Below are positions 11,349 through 17,725 of a stretch of DNA of 24,708 bases, piece by piece. Made by a program: the position numbers and the translations under genes. Source of the stretch: a virus; the IMG/VR virus record IMGVR_UViG_3300027907_000053, positions 1 to 24,708 of that record; one strand, 5' to 3'. Under the pieces are notes generated by a model that was given only the letters and a program-made list of their open reading frames with translations, was not told where the DNA came from and searched no databases. Position 1 is the stretch's first letter; each line of letters begins with the position of its first letter.

Positions 11349-13175
11349 ATGGCGACGCAACTATATCTTCGTTCGACGCTCCCTTCTACACATAGGGGAA
11401 CGAATACTGCGAAGTTGGATGGAACTGCATCAGGTTGGACTCCGAGGGCACTGAGTACCTCGATTGGGACTAGCGCTCCCGACAATGCCGACGTGAATCC
11501 TGTGAACGGGCCAACCAACGGTCTTGAAATGCAAATCGCGTCCGTTCCAGTCGAATGGATTTCCGAGCCTGTAGCTGCGGACGTAACCATTTCCGGCACG
11601 GTCACCGCGAACCTCTGGGCGTTTGAGAACAGCATGACCGACAATGCTGCGATCAACGTGATCATCGACATCATTCGTGCGACGGATAACGCGATCGTGC
11701 AGATCGTGAAGAGCACGCGCACTACGGAGCTTGCTACAACGGCAGGCGGGACGGTCCAGAACTTTACGACGGGTATGACTTCGGGCGCTTACACAGCGCA
11801 AACGCTCAATCGTGGCGATCGTTTACGCATCCGGGTCTTTATCGACGATGCAGGAACAATGGCTGCCAATGCCATTGGGCCGACCAGTTTCTATTTCGAT
11901 ACGGTCAGCATTGGGTCTTCGGGCGACAGCTACGTCACGTTCACCGAGAACATCACGTTCGAGTCGGGGGGCGGCGTCGGCGAGGTTGCCTCGATCACCC
12001 AGAGCAGCGCAGCGGACGGCCAGGCGAATATCGGGACCGCGAGCTTCCAGGCGTATCTAGCGCAGTCCTTTACCGCGCTTGGCCCGATCAGTCGGGTCGA
12101 ACTGTGGCTTTCAAAAGGAGGCACCCCAACCGACAACGTCATCGTCGAACTACAGTCGGATGCTTCCGGGGTTCCGTCAGGCACCGTTCTTGCTTCGCAA
12201 AGCATGTCAGCAGCGAGTCTTAGTGCTGTCACACCAGCATGGTGGAGTTTCGCTCTTTCCTATGCGACGACTCCATCGACGCTGTACTGGATCGTTCTTT
12301 CGAGATCGGGTGCGTTTGATGGTGCGAATGTCCCCCGTGCCGGTCGTGCTAGCAACCTCTACGCGGGCGGATCGTCGGCAGTTGGTCAGAGTGGGCCGCT
12401 GCTTTGGATTGAGGACGCCACTAAGGACTTGACGTTCATCGTCTATCAGCCCGTCTCGACCAGGCTCTACCTGACCGACACCGCCTCCGCCGTCGCGACC
12501 GCCTCGGTCGACCGGGAAGCATGGACAAGTCGGGGCAGCGGTGTCGTCAACGACGTGACGAACACGGCGGCCGGGTTCACCACCCCGAGGCAGGTGACCG
12601 ACACCGCTGGGGGCACCGTTGTCGACTGGTTCACCAGGCCACTCCAGGCGGTGACGCTGACCGGACTGGCAGAGGCGAACATCCGGGCGCTCGAGTCCGC
12701 GATCGCCGCGAACGCCTCGCTCCGCGTCGAGATCGCCCGTGTCGCGGGCGACGGCACCAGCCCGACGGTGTGGGCGTCGTGGTGCGCGAGCGCCAACAAC
12801 GGGCGTACAGGGGAGCTCAACACGGCCGAGGCGGCCGAGACGGTCAACGTCTCCGGGGACGACCTCGCGATCACGAACGGGCAGCGGCTCCGGATCCGGC
12901 TCTACATCGATGACATGCCGACGGCGGCGATGGGCGCCTCCCAGACCGTCACGACCTACTACGGCGGCACCAGCGCCGGCGCCTCGGGGGACACGTACAT
13001 CACCTTCCCGGTGACGCTGACCGAGTACGCCACCGGGCCGTTCGTCTACACCGACACGGGCGCCGGCGTCGCTGGTCTGGTCGGCTCCGGGGCGTCCGCG
13101 AAGGTCTCTGGCGCCGCCCCCGGCCCTGTCCTCCGTCGCCAGCGTCGCGCGAGCCGCTTCCTCACGTTCCGCTAA
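11349..13175 (+). CDS. Mosaic three-domain virion surface protein with duplicated domain
   Basis: This is a 608-aa protein. Domain A (about residues 3-200) and domain C (about 372-560) are homologous: both begin with an LYL strand and end with a matching block (GDRLRIRVFIDD / NGQRLRIRLYIDD, then SSGDSYVTF / ASGDTYITF). Domain B (about 205-370) resembles the beta-sandwich choice-of-anchor type (QAYLAQSFTALGPISRVELW, VPSGTVLASQSM, TLYWIVLSRSG). Residues 565-588 carry one 20-residue repeat of the kind that makes up the protein at 13691. The DNA for A, and partly B, is markedly AT-richer than that for C, pointing to recombination. A host-surface or sugar-binding fibre/decoration role is inferred. 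ATG directly follows the upstream stop (TAGATG) without a ribosome site. Confidence 0.7.
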   Translation: MATQLYLRSTLPSTHRGTNTAKLDGTASGWTPRALSTSIGTSAPDNADVNPVNGPTNGLEMQIASVPVEWISEPVAADVTISGTVTANLWAFENSMTDNAAINVIIDIIRATDNAIVQIVKSTRTTELATTAGGTVQNFTTGMTSGAYTAQTLNRGDRLRIRVFIDDAGTMAANAIGPTSFYFDTVSIGSSGDSYVTFTENITFESGGGVGEVASITQSSAADGQANIGTASFQAYLAQSFTALGPISRVELWLSKGGTPTDNVIVELQSDASGVPSGTVLASQSMSAASLSAVTPAWWSFALSYATTPSTLYWIVLSRSGAFDGANVPRAGRASNLYAGGSSAVGQSGPLLWIEDATKDLTFIVYQPVSTRLYLTDTASAVATASVDREAWTSRGSGVVNDVTNTAAGFTTPRQVTDTAGGTVVDWFTRPLQAVTLTGLAEANIRALESAIAANASLRVEIARVAGDGTSPTVWASWCASANNGRTGELNTAEAAETVNVSGDDLAITNGQRLRIRLYIDDMPTAAMGASQTVTTYYGGTSAGASGDTYITFPVTLTEYATGPFVYTDTGAGVAGLVGSGASAKVSGAAPGPVLRRQRRASRFLTFR

Positions 13176-13184
13176 CCGGGCGGG

Positions 13185-13195
13185 CCGATAGGCGC
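13185..13195 (+). promoter_or_regulatory. SAS-like GATAGG element, copy 6 (before 13200)
   Basis: CCGATAGGCGC occupies the 24-bp gap between the TAA at 13173-13175 and GTG 13200. GATAGG ends 7 nt before the start. No Shine-Dalgarno is seen. Confidence 0.75.
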
Positions 13196-13199
13196 GGAC

Positions 13200-13673
13200 G
13201 TGCCTAGCGTCTTCACGGTCGAGGTCGAGAACCAGACGATCGCCACGGCCGACGGCGACGTCGACCTGCTCGAGCTCGACGCTGGCACCGACAAGCCGAT
13301 CGAGCTGATCGGGATGGGCATCTACGTCACCTCCGAGGTGCAGGAGGCACAGGAGGAGTGGGTGCGCTGCCGGGTGATCCGCGGCCACACGACGACGGGC
13401 AACGGCACCACGACGACACCGCAGCCGTGCACCCTGGGCGACTCCGCCGCCGGTTTCACCGCGAAGGTCTATGGCGCGACGATCGCCTCGGCGGGCACCC
13501 CGACCAACCTGAAGTCGTTTGGCTTCAACGTCCGCGCTGGCTACGAGATCTTCTATCCGGAGGAGTGCGGGTTCATCACCACAGGCGCGTCTCTGCTGGT
13601 CGTCCGGATGATGGCGGCGCTCGCTGACGTGGCGAGCGTGAACATGACGTTCTGGGTTCGCGAGTTGCCGTAG
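13200..13673 (+). CDS. 157-aa virion-associated hypothetical protein
   Basis: The product is a beta-rich protein of about 16 kDa. It starts with VFTVEVENQTI, then an acidic segment (DGDVDLLELDAGTDKP), IELIGMGIYVTSEVQ, and a C-terminal half rich in Thr/Gly ending MTFWVREL. The pattern of a short strand-rich domain with a final aromatic strand is usual for small phage decoration or adaptor subunits. It sits between two surface-protein genes. The start is set by the GATAGG element. I cannot name a family. Confidence 0.62.
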   Translation: MPSVFTVEVENQTIATADGDVDLLELDAGTDKPIELIGMGIYVTSEVQEAQEEWVRCRVIRGHTTTGNGTTTTPQPCTLGDSAAGFTAKVYGATIASAGTPTNLKSFGFNVRAGYEIFYPEECGFITTGASLLVVRMMAALADVASVNMTFWVRELP

Positions 13674-13679
13674 ACAGCT

Positions 13680-13684
13680 AGGGG
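13680..13684 (+). promoter_or_regulatory. Shine-Dalgarno-like AGGGG before repeat protein
   Basis: AGGGG ends 6 nt before ATG 13691 and selects this start for the long repeat protein. It lies 6 bp after the previous TAG. Confidence 0.5.
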
Positions 13685-13690
13685 ATCGGT

Positions 13691-15718
13691 ATGCGCTACC
13701 CGATCCGAGCCCGTAAGCGCCCAGGTCGCGTCGGTCTCTACCGCTCGGTCGCGGTCGTCGGCGGCGCGGTCACTGCGGGCGCGAACGTCTACACCAAGGC
13801 GGGCTACGGCGCGACCGGTCTCGTCGGTTCCGGGCCGAGCTCGAGCGTCTTCGTCGAGTCCAGCTTCGCGACCGTAGGCCACGTTGGCGCGGGCGCGGGC
13901 GCTTCCGTCTTCGACAAGCGGGGCTTCGGCGCGGCGGGCCTGGTCGGCTCCGGGCCGAGCGCGAGCATCGTCCAGAAGACCGGCGCCGGCATCGAGGGGT
14001 TCGTCGGCGCGGGCGCCAGAGCGTCGCTGGTACAGAAGAGCGGCGCGGGCATCACGGCGCTCGTCGGCGCGGGGAGCTCCGAGTCGATCGCGCAGGAGAC
14101 CGGCTTCGGCACGGTGGGCGGCGTCGGCTCGGGCGCGAGCCAGTTCGTGTCTGGGGCGGGCGCCGTCTACACGAAGAGCGGCTTCGGCACCGTCGGCTTC
14201 ACCAGCACCGGCCCCAGCGTCTCCATCGAAGACCAGACCGGGGCTGGTGTCCTTGGCCTCGTCGGGTCGGGGGCGAGCGCGTCCGTCAACCAGGAGGCGG
14301 GCGCCGGTGTCGTGGGCCATGTTGGCTCCGGGGCGAGCTCCTCCGTCTTCCAGAAGAGCGGCTTCGGCACCGTCGGCCACGTCGGCTCCGGCCAGGACGC
14401 GTTCGTCGCCAGCGAGACTGGCTTCGGCGCCGTCGGCCACGTTGGCTCCGGGGCGAAGCAGGTCTCCGGCTTCCAGCTCTACGCGAAGTCCGGCTTCGGC
14501 ACCGTCGGGTTCATCAGCACCGGGCCGAGCGTTTCGGTCGAGGTTCAGACAGGCGCCGCGACCGTTGGCTTCGTCGGCTCCGGCGCAGACGTCGTCGTCT
14601 CGCAGGAGACGGGCACCGGCACCGTCGGGTTCGGTGGCTCCGGCGCGAGGGCCGCCGTCAAGCAGAAGACGGGTTCTGGTGTCATCGGACACGTCGGCTC
14701 GGGGGCGGGCAGCTCGGTCGCGCAGGAGGCCGGCGCAGGTGTCGTCGGGGCGGTCGGCTCCGGCTCGAGCGCCAGCGTCTTCGTCAAGGCGGGCGCCGGC
14801 GTTGTCGGCCATGTCGGCTCCGGACCCAGCGAGTCGTTCACCGCCAAGACCGGCGCAGGCGTCGTCGGCCACGTCGGGGCGGGCGCGTCGGCACGCGCGG
14901 GCGTTCAGACCAAGACCGGCGCGGGCGTCCTCGGTCTCGTCGGCTCCGGCGCCGATGTCGATGTCGCGCAGGAGCGAGGCGCCGGCGTTGTCGGGTTCGT
15001 CGGCTCTGGAGCTCGCGCGCGGATCATCCAGAAGAGCGGCTTCGGGAGCGTCGGCCACGTCGCCTCCGGGGCGGGCGAGTCGTTCACCGCCAAGAGCGGC
15101 GCCGGCGTGCTCGGCGCGGTCGGCTCGGGCGCCGCGTCGAAGGCGAGCACTGCCGGCAAGAGCGGCTACGCGACCGTCGGTCTCGTCGGCTCCGGTCGTC
15201 GCAACAGCGTCACCACCAAGCGCGGCACCGGTGTCGTCAGCGGGATCGGCTCGGGCGCTGGCGCGAGCGTCTACGCGAAGCGCGGCTCCGGCAGCGTCGG
15301 CGCTGTCGGCTCCGGGTCGCGCTCGACCCTGTACACGAAGACCGGGTTCGGTCTCGCAAACCTGACAGCTTCCGGCGGCCGGATCCTCGAACACCCGCGC
15401 TCCGGCTACGGCACCGTCGGCACCGCTGGCTCCGGCACCGTCACCCGCGCGGTCATCGTCAAGACCGGCTACGGCCAGCTCGGCACGGTCGGGTCGGGTC
15501 GGCGGCAGAGCAGCGCCCCGAACCCCGGCAAGCTGACGACGACGAACGGGAGCCTCGACGGGCTCGAGCTCGGGATCAGCCGCTCGCGCGGCAGCCTCGT
15601 CGTCACCGCCGGCGCCGGCACGCTCGGAGTCTCGTCCGGTTCCACCTCGAAGGACCGGGTCGGGCTGCGCGACTACCCGCCCGGCGAGGTGGAGCCCGAG
15701 ACGATAGGCGCGGCGTGA
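13691..15718 (+). CDS. 675-aa repetitive Gly/Ser/Val-rich fibre-like protein
   Basis: A basic N-terminus of 33 residues is followed, from residue 34 to about 610, by about 28 tandem 20-residue repeats with consensus QKTGAGVVGHVGSGASASVF. Some units are extended by 1-5 residues (for example about residues 154-160 and 258-262). The strict period, Gly-Ser-Gly turns and alternating small/hydrophobic residues suggest a repetitive beta structure such as a beta-helix or fibrous stalk. A non-repeat tail of about 65 residues ends the protein. One identical-style repeat closes the gene at 11349, so the two may share an assembly interface. Position between capsid and connector suggests a head fibre or capsid stalk. 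A tail-fibre role is possible. The TGA overlaps the connector GTG. Confidence 0.8.
   Translation: MRYPIRARKRPGRVGLYRSVAVVGGAVTAGANVYTKAGYGATGLVGSGPSSSVFVESSFATVGHVGAGAGASVFDKRGFGAAGLVGSGPSASIVQKTGAGIEGFVGAGARASLVQKSGAGITALVGAGSSESIAQETGFGTVGGVGSGASQFVSGAGAVYTKSGFGTVGFTSTGPSVSIEDQTGAGVLGLVGSGASASVNQEAGAGVVGHVGSGASSSVFQKSGFGTVGHVGSGQDAFVASETGFGAVGHVGSGAKQVSGFQLYAKSGFGTVGFISTGPSVSVEVQTGAATVGFVGSGADVVVSQETGTGTVGFGGSGARAAVKQKTGSGVIGHVGSGAGSSVAQEAGAGVVGAVGSGSSASVFVKAGAGVVGHVGSGPSESFTAKTGAGVVGHVGAGASARAGVQTKTGAGVLGLVGSGADVDVAQERGAGVVGFVGSGARARIIQKSGFGSVGHVASGAGESFTAKSGAGVLGAVGSGAASKASTAGKSGYATVGLVGSGRRNSVTTKRGTGVVSGIGSGAGASVYAKRGSGSVGAVGSGSRSTLYTKTGFGLANLTASGGRILEHPRSGYGTVGTAGSGTVTRAVIVKTGYGQLGTVGSGRRQSSAPNPGKLTTTNGSLDGLELGISRSRGSLVVTAGAGTLGVSSGSTSKDRVGLRDYPPGEVEPETIGAA
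13790..15520 (+). repeat. About 28 tandem 60-bp coding repeats
   Basis: Degenerate direct repeats with a 60-bp period encode the 20-residue units. The most conserved bases are in the stretch coding GFGTVGHVGSG. Units differ at most third positions, so the array is old or diversified rather than freshly expanded. Two pairs of longer units recur about 300 bp apart (units 6-7 and 11-12), hinting at a higher-order duplication of about five units. Confidence 0.8.
15701..15711 (+). promoter_or_regulatory. SAS-like GATAGG element, copy 7 (before connector)
   Basis: ACGATAGGCGC lies within the last codons of the repeat protein, reading ThrIleGlyAla. GATAGG ends 6 nt before GTG 15715, the shortest spacing of the set. 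Confidence 0.72.
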
Positions 15719-16650
15719 CCGCCACGATCTACGACGTCGGCGATGTCGCGCGGATCGAGGCGCCGTTCCGCGATGTCGACAACCAGCCGGCCGACCCGAC
15801 CACGGTCACCGCCAGCATTCGCAAGCCGGACGGGACGGTCACCGACTACACCGTCTCGCTGGGCGAGATCGTGCGCGACGGGGTCGGCCTCTACCACCTC
15901 GACGTGGCCGTCGACATGGCCGGCGACTGGTTCTACCGCTTCGCTGGCACGGGCACCGTGTCCGTCGCCGACGAGAAGACGTTCGTCGCGCGCGAGCCGC
16001 TGACGAGCCTGCTCGGGCCGCTCGACGCGAATGCGCTGACGACGCTCGGCGAGACGCGCGAGTACGTGCTGCGCGACGCGACCGACGACTCGCAGGACCG
16101 TAAGCTGATCACGCTGATCAACGCCTACTCGCGCGCGGTCGAGAAGTACACGCGGCGCGAGTGGCTGCCGATCACGCTCGCGGCGACGCGCAGCTTCCAC
16201 TACGACGGCGCCGGCTTCATGTCGATGGAGCCCTACGACCTTCGTTCGGCGACCGAAGTCGTCGCGAACACCCAGTACCCGGCGGGCTATCAGGAAATCC
16301 TGATCGCGGGCACTCCAACCGTAGTCGGCAACTACTGGCCGAAGCCCGCCGGGGCAACAGCCGAAGGCACCTACTGGTGGCTGGAGCTCCCGACCTACCG
16401 GCAGACGGGAAGCTACGAGGTCTCGGTCACCGGCGACTGGGGGATCGGCACCGTCCCCTCCGACGTCGAGCTCGCGCTCTGGATCGCGATCGACGACGCG
16501 TACAAGAACCCGACCGGGTTCGCCGGCGGCGAGGTGGGCGGGCTCGGGTTCGCCGAGATCGCAGAGACGTCGCTTGAGCCGGACAACCGGGCGCGCAACC
16601 TGCCGATCGAGTCGCGCTCGCTGCTGGCGCCGTACCGAAGGTCGACGTAG
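15715..16650 (+). CDS. Head-tail connector (gp6-like) fused to N-terminal Ig-like domain
   Basis: This is a 311-aa protein. Residues 1-95 form an Ig-like beta domain (YDVGDVARIEAPFRD, PADPTTVTASIRKPDGTVTDY, GLYHLDVAVDMAGDWFYRFAGTG). Phages often encode this domain as a separate small protein. From about residue 100 the chain matches head-tail adaptor proteins: a helical LTTLGETREYVLRDATDDSQDRKLITLINAYSRAVEKYTRREW start, central strands, then a helix with ELALWIAIDDAYKNPTG. The adaptor ring seals the portal and docks the neck. The fusion may expose an Ig-like knob at the neck. GTG 15715 overlaps the upstream TGA and is preceded by a GATAGG element. Confidence 0.82.
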   Translation: MTATIYDVGDVARIEAPFRDVDNQPADPTTVTASIRKPDGTVTDYTVSLGEIVRDGVGLYHLDVAVDMAGDWFYRFAGTGTVSVADEKTFVAREPLTSLLGPLDANALTTLGETREYVLRDATDDSQDRKLITLINAYSRAVEKYTRREWLPITLAATRSFHYDGAGFMSMEPYDLRSATEVVANTQYPAGYQEILIAGTPTVVGNYWPKPAGATAEGTYWWLELPTYRQTGSYEVSVTGDWGIGTVPSDVELALWIAIDDAYKNPTGFAGGEVGGLGFAEIAETSLEPDNRARNLPIESRSLLAPYRRST

Positions 16651-17058
16651 ATGCCGACGATCCGCTCGACCGTCGACGTCACGAACAACTTCCCGCAGAT
16701 GCGGAAGGGCTACAGCGACCTCGCCCGGCGCGCGGTCGGCGAGGCGGCGGTGCGGGGAGGGGCTGTCGCGGCGGGACTCGCCTCGCAACGCTCGAAGAGC
16801 GGTCAGATGGCAGACATCCGCGTCTGGCCGGCGAGCGGCTCGGCGGACGGCTGGCAGTCCTCGTTCCTGAGCCCCGTCTACTACGCCTGGTTCCAGAACT
16901 GGGGCACGCTTGGGAACCGCACCCGGCCGCTGAAGCAGGCTCCGCGAGGCACGCGCTCGCGCGAGCCGGGCACGGGGATCAAGCCGCTCTACTTCGCTGA
17001 CGCCGGCCTGCGCGCCGGGCGCAAGCACATGCGCGACGTGATCAAGAAGGGGATCTGA
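16651..17058 (+). CDS. Neck protein, HK97-gp10-like
   Basis: This 135-aa protein is placed right after the connector, as HK97-gp10-type tail-component proteins are. It has an N-terminal helix (MRKGYSDLARRAVGEAAVRG), then a strand with RVWPASG, the aromatic YYAWFQNWGTLGNRTR block typical of the family (YAxxxExGT in many members), and a C-terminal PLYFADAGLRAGRKHMRDVI helix. It joins the head to the tail tube. The start directly follows the connector stop (TAGATG). Its TGA overlaps the next start (TGATG). Confidence 0.8.
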   Translation: MPTIRSTVDVTNNFPQMRKGYSDLARRAVGEAAVRGGAVAAGLASQRSKSGQMADIRVWPASGSADGWQSSFLSPVYYAWFQNWGTLGNRTRPLKQAPRGTRSREPGTGIKPLYFADAGLRAGRKHMRDVIKKGI

Positions 17059-17498
17059 TGTCGAGCGTGCTGCTGCCGACCTCGCGGACGGTGTTCCGCG
17101 AGACGCTCCAGGCGCTGCTCGCCGAGGAGATCTCGACGCCCGAGCGGCCGGTGCGCTTCGTCGGCGGCAAGCTTGAAGGCCCGCAGGAAGAGAACGACAT
17201 CGGCTGCGTCTGGTGGGAGGGCAAGCGTCCGCACGCCCGCGACGGCAACGAGGAAGAGAACTACTACCGGATCCGCTACTTCAAGCTCTACCGCCAGAAC
17301 CAGGGCACCACGCCGCGGATGAACGTGCAGCCGCTCGAGGAGGCGACCGAGGAGATCGAGGTGGCGCTGCGCGCGGTGCTGACCACCATCGGGCACCACT
17401 TCTTCAACGTGACGGAGATCACCGCCGACTACGAGACGCAGGTGGTCGAGATCCAGCTCCTCGCGTACGACCGGAACCGCTCCGCCCGCGGCGGCTAG
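17058..17498 (+). CDS. Tail terminator protein
   Basis: The 146-aa size, position between the gp10-like protein and the tail-tube genes, and layout fit a tail terminator/completion protein. It has an N-terminal helix (VFRETLQALLAE), then WWEGKRP, YYRIRYFKLYRQN, a long helix (EEATEEIEVALRAVLTTIG), then a strand-rich end (VVEIQLLAYDR). Such proteins cap the growing tail and attach it to the head. Sequence similarity in this family is weak, so the call leans on gene order. It is translationally coupled to the preceding gene. Confidence 0.7.
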   Translation: MSSVLLPTSRTVFRETLQALLAEEISTPERPVRFVGGKLEGPQEENDIGCVWWEGKRPHARDGNEEENYYRIRYFKLYRQNQGTTPRMNVQPLEEATEEIEVALRAVLTTIGHHFFNVTEITADYETQVVEIQLLAYDRNRSARGG

Positions 17499-17507
17499 CC
17501 GGGCGCG

Positions 17508-17518
17508 CCGATAGGCGC
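17508..17518 (+). promoter_or_regulatory. SAS-like GATAGG element, copy 8 (before 17524)
   Basis: CCGATAGGCGC fills the 25-bp gap after the TAG at 17496-17498, with GATAGG ending 8 nt before ATG 17524. The stretch from CCGATAGG to ATG is nearly identical to copies 3 and 4. Confidence 0.78.
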
Positions 17519-17523
17519 CGCCG

Positions 17524-17724
17524 ATGGCTACCAAGGGCAAGTTCAAGGTCGAGCTGAAGTCCGGCGTCGACGGGGCGCAGTTCCAGGCCGACGACAAGCA
17601 CATCGAGCTCACGTCGGACAACCCGACGTTCGAGACAGACGACCCGGCTCTCTACGCAGGACTCAGCCAACTGCCGTTCCTGAAGGGCTCGGCGGCACCC
17701 ACATCCGAGAAGGCAGGAGGCTGA
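17524..17724 (+). CDS. 66-aa small tail-region protein
   Basis: The product is a small protein with two short strands (KFKVELKSG, IELTSDNPTFETDD), one helix (ALYAGLSQLPFL) and a Ser/Ala/Lys/Gly tail. It lies between the tail terminator and the major tail protein, where many actinophages have a short accessory gene. No catalytic motif is visible. The start is set by the GATAGG element and the gene ends one base before the tail-tube ATG. Confidence 0.6.
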   Translation: MATKGKFKVELKSGVDGAQFQADDKHIELTSDNPTFETDDPALYAGLSQLPFLKGSAAPTSEKAGG

Positions 17725-17725
17725 G

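Noticed and set aside
13884-15365. 493-codon plus-strand frame overlapping the repeat protein
   Set aside because: Same repeat artefact; Arg/Ser/Ala-rich shadow with no ribosome site.
13553-15394. 613-codon antisense frame opposite the repeat protein
   Set aside because: It is open because the 60-bp repeats are a multiple of three and GC-rich. Composition is Ala/Gly/Arg/Asp, with no start signal.
13790-15520. Possible CRISPR array or minisatellite
   Set aside because: The 60-bp repeats are in frame, diverge mainly at third positions and have no spacers, so they are coding tandem repeats.
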